Shown: one piece after another, positions 46,501 to 60,040 of the stretch
Layout of the letters: every line of letters begins with the position of its first letter
Position numbering within the stretch: position 1 is the first letter of the stretch
Source: Chondrosia reniformis
Taxonomy: Eukaryota; Porifera; Demospongiae; Chondrillida; Chondrillidae
Direction: 5' to 3'
Assembly: GCA_947172415.1 (NCBI GenBank)
Contig: OX359198.1
Coordinates: 1,519,401-1,583,400, forward strand
Length of the DNA stretch: 64,000 nucleotides
Notes under the pieces: model-generated
Databases searched by the model: none
What the model was told of the DNA's origin: nothing
Seen by the model: the letters and a program-made list of their open reading frames with translations, nothing else
Program-made: the position numbers and the translations under genes

Positions 46501-48784
46501 ATCTAACTTAATTCATTATGTCTTATACGTATATATATGTATATTCACCTAATATGGTAATAGTATATATTGTAACTTTTTCTTGTACCTATGTTTTGTG
46601 ATCTGCGCCGTCTGGTTTAAGTGTTTTGAAAGTGTTTGTTTGTCATATCAAACCTAATGTGTCATATTTCACATACGTACATTACTATTCAAGAAGGCTT
46701 ATAATATATATTGCAACAATCACCACAATTGAAAACTATTTACTGTTTGATAAGGCTCAAGTGGGAGTTTGTGAAATTTGCTACTTTGCAGTAATGTGAA
46801 AAGATGGTTGAACCATCAAGTCTCCCTAAAGATGTGTTTAGGATGTGCTCGTGATTATGTTGTTTTCATCACAATGCTAACTTAACCATTCAAATACAAG
46901 CCTCCTACGTGCTGCCTTGGAATGTTTGAATACTTCATTCTGATTGGACAATTTTTGAATACTTCACTCTGATTGGTCAATTTTTATAAGCGAAAGACAA
47001 TGTCATAAGAAAGCCAGGTGTAAGTCCCTGGTATGAATGAGAAAGTTCAAGCAACATATTCTGTGACCACACCTAATTACATTTTTTTTATTCAAATGAT
47101 TGCCAGTCAAATTAAATTAAAGTTGTTTTCAGCCCCTATACCATGCTATACATATAATTCCCATATATATACAGTACAAGTTACAATTGTGTTCTAATAT
47201 ATTTATATACAGAAGTAATATATGTGATTGGTCTGATCTAATAGAAGTATATATGACATCATTGAAGGTCGTTTTGAGTGGAATATTTGGCTAATTGATC
47301 AGTTCCTTGAAAGTTAGTTCACTAAATTTGAGGAGAACATTTGTGTGTTTATAGTGTATTTGTGGTAAAGGATTGGGTTTTCGTTAGGTAATTGTAGTTA
47401 CGCTACCATATCTTATAATGGAATAACGGGTAACTATCTGATTCTACCGTTTTGGTCATTGCAAATTCACAAAATCTTCACTAAAAATGAAAATCCATGA
47501 CAATAGTTTTAAAGACATTATTCTATGGAATACATTGATATAGTGTTGTTAATGTTGGTTTTATAAGTCTGTAATTATGAACATTTAAGATTATAATACC
47601 CCATGATGTCAGTTCCTTTCCAGTATAGACACGTTAAAAGGATGACGCCTTTGTTCTTAGAAAATCAGAAATTGGCAAATTTCAGCTCCAAAGACTAATT
47701 AACTACATTACAATTTTCGACTATGAAACAGATATTAAATTCTTACTTCAAAGATAGTGAAGTAACTCTTGTTAATGTGTTCTCTTTTCCGCTGGATTTA
47801 CCTTAGGAAGTTTAATAATTTTCTTTAGTCCCAAACTTTCCATACCACTTTCATTCTTCATTTCCAAATGTGGCTATACCATATAAAGTCCTTTGTAGTT
47901 GTCTTTCAAAGCGATTCTTAATTGGCCAATGAACCGTAACTAAATCACTCAGAGCATGCCTGAATGATTCCTTAAACTTGTGCCATGTAGGTTCAATGGT
48001 TACTTGCTACATAAATGTCCATTGACCATTTGTCAATGTATTGTTTTTAAATTCAGTTCCTCTTAGTACCTCTAAGGAGCCTGAATAACAGGTGTCTTGT
48101 GAACAGATGGCCATTGTAAGCTAACTTAGTGCCTTCTTAGGAATCTATAACATGAAAAGAATTGTTTCTTTTCCTCTTTATCTGTGAATAGTGCTAGCCT
48201 AGATTAGTAAAGTAAGTATACATATGAGCTTTCGCTCACACTTAGTCTTTGGGTCTCATGTAAAAGGATTCCTAGCTATTTGACCTTTCTACACACATTT
48301 AATTTCTTTCTAACTTTTACAGTGCTCATTTTCATTGGAAAGAAAATTATTTTCGTTAATTATCCACTCAATCTTAACTTAATTGCTTCTATAATTAAAA
48401 AAGAAAAAGTAAGAGTTAAAGATGAAAAAATAACATAACTTTTATGGACATAGAAATTTGTTTTGTCACGTACATTGTGGAAAGAGATTCTTCCCTAAGT
48501 CTGAAACAGTCAGCTACAGTCAACTATTACCTCTACACATACAAGTCTTCTGTGTTGTGTATTCATAAACTTTCACATATTTCACATAATGCCAGCACCA
48601 TACCTATTCTGTGAGACTGAAGGAATGATATTTGTGATTAGCACATTTGTGTGTATAGTTTAGTCTTACCCATTACCTCCATGTAAAGAGATATGACATG
48701 CATGGTTTTAAATAGATATACGTAGTTTTATGTCAAAATTTGCAATCAATGACAAAGGTATATAAATATATTTCCCAGTAGAGT
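43531..48784. other. No gene seen
   Basis: AT-rich. The longest frame (103 codons at 45376-45687) shows no domain. At about 46915-46985 a ~32-bp unit (TGAATACTTCA.TCTGATTGG) is present twice. Otherwise I see nothing supportable. By position it could hold distal regulatory DNA for the downstream Wnt gene. Confidence 0.45.
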
Positions 48785-48875
48785 GGAAGAAAAAGAGAAG
48801 ACTTTATTTATCCTAAACCAAAGCTCTCACTAGGTTAGTTCTCTATTGGACTTTTATAATAGATGTACGTAATAG
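48785..48875 (+). repeat. Dispersed repeat copy (partial)
   Basis: GTGGAAGAAAAAGAGAAGAC followed by CCAAAGCTCTCACTAGGTTAG matches the 3' half of the dispersed family. Confidence 0.55.
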
Positions 48876-51800
48876 TAGATTATATGTTAGTACAGTACAC
48901 GTAGTGGAAGACCAATTCAAGGAATCCAGGCAAATGATACTGTTTTTCAACACCAATACACTCCCACTTAACAATGAACTACCACCAGAGCTATCCATGA
49001 ATGTGGACTATATATTATGTATTATAGTCCTTTTCATAGTTTTACTACAAAGGAACTTGGGATGGGAGTAGAGTGTTAAAGTAAAAATCAATTGTGATGA
49101 TAACAAACTAATAATGTTTTGCGATGTGGGTGTAAATGTGTTTCATAATCACAGAAAAGATGTCAAAGATTAACATACATACTTTATTTCTGAATAAATG
49201 TGATCTGACACTTAAGTAGAGAGAATATATTCATATTCTACACTTCATAGTTATTGTTATTCTGTAATGACATGCCTTTTATATTACTTGTACTTTCATG
49301 ATAGCAACATACATTTATATACACAAAAGTATAAAAATGACTACATCACCCATATCATCATTTGTACTTTGCACAAGTATTTCATGATGCAATGGACACA
49401 TTCACCTAAAATGAGATAGCGCCAGATAGCTCATTGCCTCAATGGCTTCCTCCAGTACCTACTGGATAGGAAATCATAGAAGTGAATTTTTTTCTTCTAG
49501 GTGTCCAAGCACAAAGTTGTGTGTATACGTAGGTCTGATCTTATATCTTATTAGCGCCTAGTATTTACACTTATATTGGCTTATATTGTATCCATTACCC
49601 CTGGATTATATTGTGGCTTAAATCAGAGAATAAAGTGTTATACTTTCTAAGCAGGGATGGTATAAAAACATGGTCGGTATACCTAGTATTGTCTTTAAAG
49701 CAGTTCATATTGCATGTGTACATAAAAAGATGAAACGCATACATGTGTAGGTAATATCCTGTTTTTGTTTCCTTTCGTACTTTCAAAAACTGCATATAAT
49801 TTACATGTACAGACATTTAAACTCACCAATGAAAATTTTAATGTTAACAAAAGAGGCCACAATAAAAGTGTAGAACAAGTGTTTAATGTACTCATCTACA
49901 AATGTATATACCATATCACATTTCAATTTATGACATTGTGGTTTATATAACATAATATTTGCCATATATAATAAATTATATATATCATATATATGTAGTT
50001 AGTCTAAATTAGGAATCTCTTTGAGGTCACGACATTTTATTTTCCTGTTAAACTTGGATTGCGTATATATATACGTACATATATTATAGTGCAATGATTT
50101 CAATGTTGTTTCTGATGTGCATGAATTGTCCAGATCATTTCAGCATTATTTTATTTCTTGATCTGTATCTTTCAAACTATGCACTTTAGAAATACAAATT
50201 AACTGTAAAAATGCTAAGTCACAATCAGTATAGTTCCAAACAGGATACATATTTCCATATACGTACTATATACTACGTACATCAAGTTTGTATGGTATAA
50301 TAATCCCTCCATATATATTGTCACCTTCATGATCAATTACTTGTATATACGTACATCCACACACCCACACAAACTCAACAGTTGTACGTTACTTGGAGGA
50401 ATTCGGGGAAAATGAGAACTTTAGTACCCTTACTTCTTGAGGAATTATATGAAGATGGCATGCAGGATTGTGTATGTCAAATATATATATATGGTTGGTA
50501 TCCAATGCAACAGTTAAACATTAACCATTAATAATTTTATGAAATTTCTGCACATCTGTCATATATATAATACCTAAATACTACTGAGAATAATTAATTA
50601 AGCAGTACATACAGTAAATTAATATAATTAAGTTCAATGGTGCTGGTACAGTATTGATATTGAGGCTGGGATGATGGAATTAAATCATATTCAGCAGTAC
50701 ATTGAATTTCCATACAGTTAATTGATAAATGTACGTGCTTTCTCTTGGTGCTAAAAGGACAATATGATGATTATAACATGTATATACGTACGTATAATCA
50801 TTTATGCATGTACCTAAGCTGTACATGTATCATTATGTCCTTATTATGTTCTTTAACTATATTCTGCTGTATATATATAGTCTGATAATATATTACAATG
50901 CTAAGACTAGTACTGTTGTGGCAATTAATAGGTCTTCTTTGTATGTACTGAATATGGCCTCTCAGCAAACAGTACATCTATATATATATTATATTATGCT
51001 ATATATAGTATAATTGATAGAGGGGTTGACATACTTTCACTATATATAATATATTTCATGGAAATAAATTGAAACATTTCTACACAAAATTGACATCTAA
51101 TTATAAAACACAGTTGAAAATTGCATGTATAATATTATAATTATATAGAGGACAATGTCTCACATATAATACTATGACTATAATATTATGTATATATAAT
51201 TAGCCATATATGCAGTCAACAGACTAGGGTTTTGTAGTGAAATGATTTGTGAAATAAAGTAATATTAGTAAGTATTTCTCTAAGGTATAATATACATATC
51301 GAAACACAACCAGCTCTATAAGGATAATGCATATAGCTTGTGACATATATATATATATAGATAAGATTATATGTATATATAAATATTAAAGAAAAGTCTA
51401 TGTATGTCTGCAAGCCCATTCCATGTATATATCATCATATCATTTTTAATAAATCCTTTATAAAGTCACTCTTCTGTTCATATATATTCATATATAATAC
51501 ATATATAACATCTAGTTACCCATCTGTTCGGATCTATATATACAGATTATCTATAATAGCCTTGCATGCCCTTAATTTACTGATTCAGTGTTCCGGCTAT
51601 TTATTGTACATTAGTTTCAACATCCAAATTTAATTAGCCTGAATAATCCTTATTTCCAAAATTGTGGATGTTACATGTTTTCAGTTGTCCATTTTGAAAT
51701 TCATACGTAAGTATACCATATATATGATCATGATAATTGATAAATCATCTTTAATTTCCTTATCCAATCGAACTGGCTTCTGGCGTGGGCGTATTGATAA
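48876..51800. other. Noncoding 5' flank of the Wnt gene
   Basis: Very AT-rich, with many short TATATA tracts and no convincing frame. It is the proximal upstream region of the Wnt gene. Confidence 0.45.
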
Positions 51801-51802
51801 AG

Positions 51803-51809
51803 TATATAA
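51803..51809 (+). promoter_or_regulatory. Possible TATA box of the Wnt gene
   Basis: TATATAA in a locally GC-richer stretch (GGCGTGGGCG upstream, CCCGAGCGGCG downstream), 87 bases before the ATG at 51896. Spacing suits a core promoter with a short 5' leader. Confidence 0.4.
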
Positions 51810-51895
51810 GCATTAGCCCGAGCGGCGTAGTATAGTTTGCAGTAGTGTAGTACTAACCTAGCTGTTTAATTTCATTTCAAAACGATCGAATCAGT

Positions 51896-54800
51896 ATGAT
51901 CTTTAACAATTGTTCAAGAGTTATAAGGTATATTAATGGAATTGCATTCGTGTTCCTAGTTCATTTATTAAAGTTATCCCTTTCTTAACTCAGTTTACTC
52001 ATTTTAACATCCTTGCTTACGTCTTCAAAATCCAACGACCAATGCCGAAATTTTGATAGCACTTATGAAATGTCTACTTCTCAGCAAGAACTCTGTCGAA
52101 ACGAGGGTATTCATATTATAGAGGCTGTTAAAGCCATCGCAGAGGTTGAGTTTCGGCGGCAATGCCAGTTCTCTTTGAGACAGAAATCCTGGAACTGTAC
52201 AGGGATATCAGCGGCCGTGTTTCCAGGAAGATCTAGATTTATGTCAGAGAGCCCCTGGGTTTACAAGTGTAAGTAGCTAACTGACTGCATGTACGTACCT
52301 GCGTGTACCTGGATCTTTACGGTCGATTTCCTATATACGTGTGAGAGTAGGTATAGCAATAGTCGGGACTAGTGATAATTATATAAATTAATTGATGTCC
52401 ATCACAATTACATATTTGACGTTATCGCCCTTCACTGCATGTGCGCTAGGTTGGGATTTTAGCTAATTATTGGTGATATACAGGTTCGTTGACTACAATA
52501 ATATGTGCTATACGTACACATAGAAAATGTATAATCTACTTTACACTTTACAGCCTATTATGTATGTATATACACACGACGCACGCCCGTTATAGTGTCA
52601 CTGGGTCTTGTAGTGCACGTGTTGTTCTATATAGATCTGTTTAGCAGCTTTGTTAACATGTTATAGTGGCATGCATGCATGCTGCATTATGTATATACAT
52701 ATCTATAATAGGCAAGTTACAGTTCATTTACCAAAAAATGATACTACAAATTAGTATAAATATGAATTCTAATTGATACACACCACATCTATATACGTAC
52801 TGCATGATTACGTGCTCTCTTCTCATTTGCAAATTTACAGTTATTACATTATGTATATTTACAGTAACTAAGGAGACTGCTTTTGCACAAGCTCTCACTT
52901 CAGCTACAATTGCATACGAAGTTGCAAAAGACTGCAGGAATGGACTGTATGGTGATACAATGTCATGTTATTGTTTCTTACCTACTGGACCATTAGAGGA
53001 AAATTATGAATGGAACTGTTCAGATGATATTGGATATGGTACTGAGCTCACAAAGAGTATACTGGATGATACATGGAAAAGAGATCTAGACCTAATATTG
53101 CCAAATAAGGCAGATGATTATAGGAAGGAACAAAAGATGATACATCTCCATAACTTTGAAGCTGGAAGACAAGTAAGTATATACTATAGAGAATGAAAGG
53201 AAGACTTTCCTAAAAATATGTACGATAGGAGCGTTTAAAGAGGTCTTGCAGGCTTGACTATTTTGTTTGTGACAAAAGATTATGGCTCATAGTGCCAAAT
53301 GACGGCAGTATGTTAAAAATTATTAGAATGAAGATACTAAGTGCACCTGGTAATTTTTAGAATACCTGAGAATAAAAACACGTCAAGTTATAAAATTCCA
53401 TTCAGATAATACAGCATACGTATATGTATATAAATATTCATGTACCTATAAGTATACATATAAATTATATTATATATACAGGAAGATACAATTTTGTGTA
53501 CGTACATGTTTCATAAGCCAGCCTGCATGCCTGGGGCACAGTGTGATATACATACGTATATTATATGCAAGTGGTTCCTCATTTGTAACCCTGTCCTCTA
53601 TCAGATAAATGATTATTATTACCATATGGTATTGTATGTAATTAAAACAAGTGATTAATGACATAGGTTCTGAAGTATAATGGCATGACTTGTTTACAAG
53701 AAGGTGAATCATTCTAGAAAAAGTATTATATTGATCACATTACAAAGCTTTAATGCCTGGGGCACGGTGTGATATACGTACGTACGTATATTACGTATAT
53801 CCAAGTGGTTCCTCATTTCTAACCCTGCCCTTTATTGGCTACAAATTTAAAGCTATATGTATAACTTATAACTCAGCATTTCCTCCATAATCATAATCTT
53901 ATGTATATAATAATTATATACATTCTATCCCATATCACACCAACCTATATACTACTACTACATATATGAATATGTACATATATAAACAAAGTCTATTTCC
54001 ATGGACCAATTAAACCTTTTAACTCCCACTTGTAAGTGTTGCTGTGACTGCCCTTAAATACATAGGGGAAACCACATTTCATATTAACATATCTGAGCTA
54101 AAGGGAAAGTAGAAAATTAAGAATCAGAAAATGGATCAGTTGCTAATTTTAAAATTAGATGCCAGCACAATATATTTTTGCTTTCCTCACCACACTTGGC
54201 ACTTGATTGGTTATTATACCATGCTCCCTGAGGCTGTGTTTTTACTCTATCTATTCAGAGAGTACATTACCATACATTCATTATTAAACCCTGAAATTCA
54301 TACCATCTAAAATGGTCATGTGTACACTTAGAATTGTATTTGGTGGCTTCCTAATATAACATTTATTATGTATACTTTAAATTAATCTGTACACAATATA
54401 ATAGTTTGCATATATATATGTATTCACAAACTAAGGTGTCATTTGTATATGTGATCAAAACGGTAAGAGGTTTTATTGATGAAATAATATGGGGTACTGG
54501 TTGTGATTATTATGGTTAGCAACCAGTTTTTATTATTATATTGACAGAATTAAGTTATTTAGAGTGACAAATATATACTCACTTTTATATAATAGAGTGC
54601 AGTCTTGCATCTCTAGCTATATAGATCATTAATTCTGCATTTTATTCCACCAATGAGATGTTAATATCTATATTCTTGCATGTGTCCTTAATTTGATATT
54701 TACATATTTATGCACTTACCTAGCAATATGTACGTATATATATATATACGTAATATGTAAGTATATGGATTCACTGTGTATATGTATACATAAAAACAGG

Positions 54801-55723
54801 TGATGGCTACATGTATGTATATGTATATATATACGTTTATCACATTGAATGTTTGTATATACGTTTATCACAAAATTAATTTAATCTTCAAAACTCCCAA
54901 AGCAATAATTGCAAATATCTTTCATGCATGATCATAATTTACTGAATTCTCTGTAAAACATTATTACAACATACAGTATAATAGATACGTATGTTATATG
55001 TACAACCTTCCATGAAATCCATACCTTCATTAACCTTAATTAAAACCAATGATATAGTCCCTTTATAACCCTGGGGATCCATAACCACAATGCTAATCTC
55101 TCCATTAGTAAATAAAATTTGATACAGACTGTCAGATTAAATTTGTGGTCATATATAGTGATGTGATGTATGATGCAAATATAGTCTAGGATATGAATAT
55201 TATTTTATTGCTTCCTTTTATATAGGCTATATTGCAGAATCGAAGGAAAATATGTCGTTGTCATGGCTCGACTACCTCATGTACTATTAAGACATGCACA
55301 TTAGACATGCCAGACATCAGTGAAATAACCAATCAGCTTGAGACAAAGTATGAAACAGCTAAGCAGGTGACAGTTAAAAAATCTAGACAAGGTCTCCCAG
55401 AAGAGTTGGAAATTGTGGAAGGAGACAGAGTATCAGGTGTAAGACATCCAAAAGGTAGCGACCTTGTATTCAGTGAGGTATCTCCAAGTTATTGTCAACC
55501 CTTACGCTCTTATGGTGCCTTGGGCGTTTCAGGAAGGGAGTGCTATAATAAGACTCCACCGCTTGAGAACAATAGAGGAAAATGTTCAGAGATTTGCTGT
55601 AATGGTATTAGGAATAGCACTGTACACCAAGAACGTCTTTGCGCATGTATAGCCTTACCTGATGGGCGTACCTTGTGTGAAGCAAAGTGTAAAGAAGAGC
55701 ATACAGTATATACCTGCTTATGA
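51896..55723 (+). CDS. Wnt family secreted ligand
   Basis: Four exons: 51896-51927, 51994-52268, 52865-53172 and 55226-55723, with GT/AG borders and matching phases, predicting 370 residues. The first ~24 residues (MIFNNCSRVI then SLLILTSLLT) form a signal peptide once exons 1 and 2 are joined. Wnt hallmarks in order: QFRxRxW-type FRRQCQFSLRQKSWNCTG, WVYK..TKETAFAQALTSA, LHNFEAGRQ, RRKICRCHGSTTSC, and the C-terminal cysteine block ending ERLCACI...CEAKC...YTCL. Wnts are secreted cysteine-rich glycoproteins that bind Frizzled and LRP. In the thumb loop, the usual SGS after CHG is replaced: the position normally holding the acylated serine is Thr221. The normal Trp after KTC is Thr230. Length is in the family range. 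Confidence 0.95.
53515..53835. repeat. Pair of ~90-bp direct repeats in Wnt intron 3
   Basis: ATGCCTGGGGCAC.GTGTGATATAC through AAGTGGTTCCTCATTT.TAACCCTG occurs at about 53526-53600 and again at about 53752-53830, with a few differences. No function is evident. Confidence 0.7.
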
Positions 55724-57634
55724 AGACGTGATCCACCCCACATTTATATATTTACCACTGTATATATATGGATCACATTACAATCATTTTATCAAGTTGT
55801 CCACCCTGTACTATTTAAATGTATCATAGTGTATATTTATTTAATGTTTTATTCAGTTTTTATTCTTAGACTAATTTATATACACCTGGAAGTGGCCTTT
55901 CTTATACAAACATATATATAAATTTTCCTTTGAATTGATGAATTTTATTGAGATCATAAATTGCATTTGATTCTTATACGTATATAATAACATATTCAGT
56001 ACTATATAGCATACGTATTATATATACGAATTTTATATACACGTATACACCATGCATGTATGTATATAATAATAATAATATTGCATGTGTGTAATAATAC
56101 ATAATCCACAAGAAATGTTTTAATTAATTGTGGATCATAACAGAAAGTTAAAATTGTTTCATAGTCTTTAATATAAATTTTGGCAGATATTTTAATTAGG
56201 AAATGCAATTTAGGCATGTATATTAATGCACACTTATATACGTATATACAAAATTACCTGCACAAACAGAAATTTTATTATAGCATTGTGTATATACGTA
56301 TATACTTGATTCTAGGTTATATGTGTGAGATCTGTATACATATATATACGTATATACACGTATGTGCCATTATTAAATAGGGATTCTTCTAACTGCACCA
56401 AACTTAATTATTTTGAGTTTTTAGCATCTAGAGACGTAGTTGGTTATTTTCTGGTGATCTTTAGGGTCAAAATGTCTGAAACTCTAAAAGAACCAAGCAT
56501 CTCTAGACGCTCAAAATACTAAAAGATGAACCATTTGAAAGATTTGTAGGACATGTATGCATATACATTTGATATACAAATGCACATCAAAATTTCTAAC
56601 TCTTTGGAAAGTCATGCTTTCATTCAACATGCATAGAATGTGTCCAATCATCGGAGTATGAGAATATTGTGATGCATAAATCCATATTTAATGTTGCATT
56701 GCTGGTATTCGTATTTGCCTTATATATCTCTCCCATCATATAGAAATACGTATTATTAAGTTCGTATATAGCAGAATATAATGCACATTCACTGCTGTAA
56801 CTCTACAAATTAAAAGACACGAAGCTAATATTTGGTGTCAACATTTACAGACATATGCATCTGTAAAGTATGTCCAATGAGTTTATTCAAAATCTGATGT
56901 ACACTTATAATTATTATTTGTCTTGGAAGACCAGCTTTGCTGAGGGGGCACTTCCTGTTATAAATCAAAATCTATCTATTTCATCTTTATCTATATCTCA
57001 CCACACCTTAAATTTGTAATTAAGTGCTACGACTATATCAAATGGACTGATCTAAAGCTGATTGGTGTCAATATTCACAGAAGTGTGTACATGATCATGA
57101 GGTTTAAGTATTTATGCCTTATATTTCGCTATGTACATTTTATAACATCTCTTCAAACTCACTTATTTAAGTAATACAGACCTTATAATATATAGGGACA
57201 TTTGTATTTTTTAGGATAATTATTTATTAGAGGTCAGCTGCAGCTATTAATTGATTCGTATGTACAAATATGTAGCTAGTCAGAATTTTTTTTCCTTTTT
57301 TCATTAATTGCGTAATATTAAAAATGGCCGCCGTGAGAACTACTGTATGAACATTTTTCGTCGTTGATGTAAAAGAATTGCGGTTGCTTATATGGCATCT
57401 TTTAATTGGCTCCTATAAATATATGCCTACACATTCCATGATTAAAGGATCTACACGAACGCATCTAAATAGGATAATCGAGGGAACCAGCCATCCGCCA
57501 CTTTTAAGCAAATCTCATAAAAAATGAAGTCGGACAATACTTACGTACGTATATATATATATATATATATATATACAAGCACTACAAATTACAAACAGTT
57601 GCACAAATTCCCGTTTCCATGTACATCTTCTCTT
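55724..57634. other. Intergenic region between convergent Wnt and Spen-like genes
   Basis: It should hold the 3' UTRs of both convergent genes. It includes a (TA)n microsatellite at about 57547-57575. No additional gene is visible. Confidence 0.5.
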
Positions 57635-60040
57635 TTAAGCTGCACCTTTCATAACAACTGCCACAATGTGTTCATCCTTGGACGCTTCACTGTCAAGATT
57701 AGGAGCAACCTTTTTGAGAAGGTCAAGTGAAAAACCACAAGGAGGAAAAGCATGCAACATGCCCACATTTACAGAATCCTGAGATACTGCTCCGGCCTCA
57801 TTCACACTTAACTCAACTGACTGACTACTGTCTCCCAGTGACACAATACCAGCTGCTTCCTTCTGCTTAAGATAAGAAACTAGAGTCTTTAGAGGTCTAA
57901 ACTGAGCACTGTCCGACTCTTCTTGAGATGTAGAAGGATTAGGAATTGCCAATGGTAAAGCAAGCAATAAGCAATGACCCTTGGGTCCTGCACTTTGAAT
58001 TCGTTTATTAACTTCATCTAATCTTGAAGGCTCCAAGCGAAGCCTTTGAGTAATCTTCAAAACAGCTATGTCTTCATTTGCTTTAACAAGTAATTCTGCA
58101 ATCGCAGGGTCTCCCCCAATAAGATGCATTCGAGCTGGAAAAGCTGTATTCTTAAGAAGAAGATTTCCCTTCCACGCTACTGGAAAACCTTTAGCAAAAT
58201 CAACCAAACTCTCAGCCTCTAGCAGGGGGTTAGATTCTTGTTTGAGGTCCTTCACTAAATTGTCGCTATCAGGCGAAGAAGGCTCTGTAATGTCTGCATA
58301 GGCAACGTTGGCCAAATCATCCTTTGGAGACTTTTTCTTGTTGTTGTCGTTAGTTGAGCTTAGCTTGCTTGGCCTTACTTTATTTCCAGGCTTCTCCTCG
58401 CTCTGATGGTGACTTCTTGAAGATCGCTCTCCATTATCTTGAGACTTCCTCTGAGATTTTCTAAAGGGTTGTCTGGATTGGTCCTCATTTTTGTTCCACT
58501 GTTTTGAACTATGTGTTGAATGCTTGTATTTCGCTGTTGGGGGCATACCTAAAATTGACCTGTCTTCCCGATTCTGCTGATCATGATGGCGATGATGATG
58601 ATGCTCTTGAGCAAAACCATTTCCACGACTTCGATGACGTCCATTCACTTTTTCATCATTTAAATTACCTTCACTTCTGACACGAACATGTCTTGTCGAA
58701 TTGATATGAGCACGCAAGTCTCTTACAGGGGAGTGCTGATCAAAAATAATTTTCCTAGAGTGACTGGGTGAGTGAATACTTCTCTCTTCTCTACCAAATC
58801 CCTCACGAGTTGACTCTCTTGAAACAAAATCAGTGAAAGAAACATAATCATCTTGCTCTACAAATGACTTTGCCAACTCAATCTTTAAGAAGTTGCCACT
58901 CTTTAAAGAAAGATTTTTCATGGACTGAACAGCAATAAGTGCTGCATCATGATCCACAAAGTGTACAAATCCGTGGTCATCCCCGTCCTTGTAATCAACA
59001 CGTTTCACAACTCCATATCTGTCACAGTGATGTTCCACTTCGACCATATCATCCAAGCCACCAAGATTACCAACCCAAATACGAGACACTGGAAAACCTT
59101 TACCATAACCAACTCTCAACCTATGTCGACCCCAGAACCTGTCTTGCATCTCCTCCTTTGCTGCAATGGCATCCTTAATATTAATGTACTTCACAAAGGC
59201 ATAAGCCGTACTCCCATTCAAGGGACATTTAATATCTACATTTTCAATCTGACCATAACGACCAAACACATCCTGTAATTCACCCTCAGTAACTTTATTA
59301 TCTAAATTTCCTACAAATAGGGTTCTTGTCACTGAAGGATCTGTATCCACGACTCCTTTCCTAGAAAAACTAGGTTCATCAAAGGAGGCACCTTTTGAAG
59401 ATAAAGAACGTCTTAAGTGGTTAACAGAGCTCGGAGAATCCCGATTGTCAAAGTGGTGACGTGAAGGCACATCTACAACATGTCTGCTACTAAGATTAGG
59501 TTTATTGAAAGACACTGAAGGTTTTTGAGGAGAAAACTTATTCAAAATTGTAGACTTTGAAAACTCTATTCTCATAGGTCGGCCAAACAGCAACTTATCT
59601 TGAAGTTGCCTCCGTGCCCTCCTTGCCTCTTCTTCTTTAGTGAAGTTTACATAAGCATGTCTGTCTTTGTGGAATCCAAGTACCTTAACGTCAACCAAAC
59701 CATATTTTTTAAACTCTTCCATAAGCGCAGCATGCGTTCTACGCTCATTGAACTGGTAGTTTAAGTTGCCTATTCTCAAGGAGTACTCAAATCTGATACG
59801 TGGCGGCGATTCATCTTGATGCACATGACGACTTGGAGACCGCCGGTTGGGAATGGGTGACCGCGCTTCTGCCTGATGAATAGGTTTTCCTATGCGATCA
59901 TCCTCAAAATAATATTTTGATTTATAATCACTGCGGTTCACTGGTGAAGCAGAATTCTTAGCTTTCTTTGAGCGATGCTCGTTATACGGACTGTCCGATC
60001 TCTTATGAAGCCTTCGCTCGCCGGAGCGATGATTGTCCAT
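57635..60040 (-). CDS. Spen/RBM15-like protein (3 RRMs plus SPOC)
   Basis: A single-exon 801-residue CDS. The start is ATG at 60040, just downstream of a clear acceptor (TTTTTTTTCTAG), so a 5' UTR intron is likely; an upstream in-frame ATG at 60088 lies in that intron. Architecture: an Arg/Ser-rich N-terminus; RRM1 about 85-162 (SLRIGNLNYQ, HAYVNF); RRM2 about 238-315 (TLFVGNLDNK, YAFVKY); RRM3 about 320-395 (RIWVGNLGGL, HGFVHF); a disordered Ser/His/Arg-rich middle with a His cluster; and a C-terminal SPOC domain about 640-801 (FPVAWKGNLLLKNTAFPARM, GHCLLLALPL, LVSYLKQKEAAGIVSL). This is the small Spen layout of RBM15/Spenito, nuclear RNA-binding adaptors in m6A writing, X-inactivation-type silencing and splicing. 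It is head to head with the MDM1-like gene. Confidence 0.93.
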   Translation of the reverse strand: MDNHRSGERRLHKRSDSPYNEHRSKKAKNSASPVNRSDYKSKYYFEDDRIGKPIHQAEARSPIPNRRSPSRHVHQDESPPRIRFEYSLRIGNLNYQFNERRTHAALMEEFKKYGLVDVKVLGFHKDRHAYVNFTKEEEARRARRQLQDKLLFGRPMRIEFSKSTILNKFSPQKPSVSFNKPNLSSRHVVDVPSRHHFDNRDSPSSVNHLRRSLSSKGASFDEPSFSRKGVVDTDPSVTRTLFVGNLDNKVTEGELQDVFGRYGQIENVDIKCPLNGSTAYAFVKYINIKDAIAAKEEMQDRFWGRHRLRVGYGKGFPVSRIWVGNLGGLDDMVEVEHHCDRYGVVKRVDYKDGDDHGFVHFVDHDAALIAVQSMKNLSLKSGNFLKIELAKSFVEQDDYVSFTDFVSRESTREGFGREERSIHSPSHSRKIIFDQHSPVRDLRAHINSTRHVRVRSEGNLNDEKVNGRHRSRGNGFAQEHHHHRHHDQQNREDRSILGMPPTAKYKHSTHSSKQWNKNEDQSRQPFRKSQRKSQDNGERSSRSHHQSEEKPGNKVRPSKLSSTNDNNKKKSPKDDLANVAYADITEPSSPDSDNLVKDLKQESNPLLEAESLVDFAKGFPVAWKGNLLLKNTAFPARMHLIGGDPAIAELLVKANEDIAVLKITQRLRLEPSRLDEVNKRIQSAGPKGHCLLLALPLAIPNPSTSQEESDSAQFRPLKTLVSYLKQKEAAGIVSLGDSSQSVELSVNEAGAVSQDSVNVGMLHAFPPCGFSLDLLKKVAPNLDSEASKDEHIVAVVMKGAA

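Noticed and set aside
58939-59278. Plus-strand frames within the Spen-like gene
   Set aside because: Antisense shadows of the RRM-coding frame.
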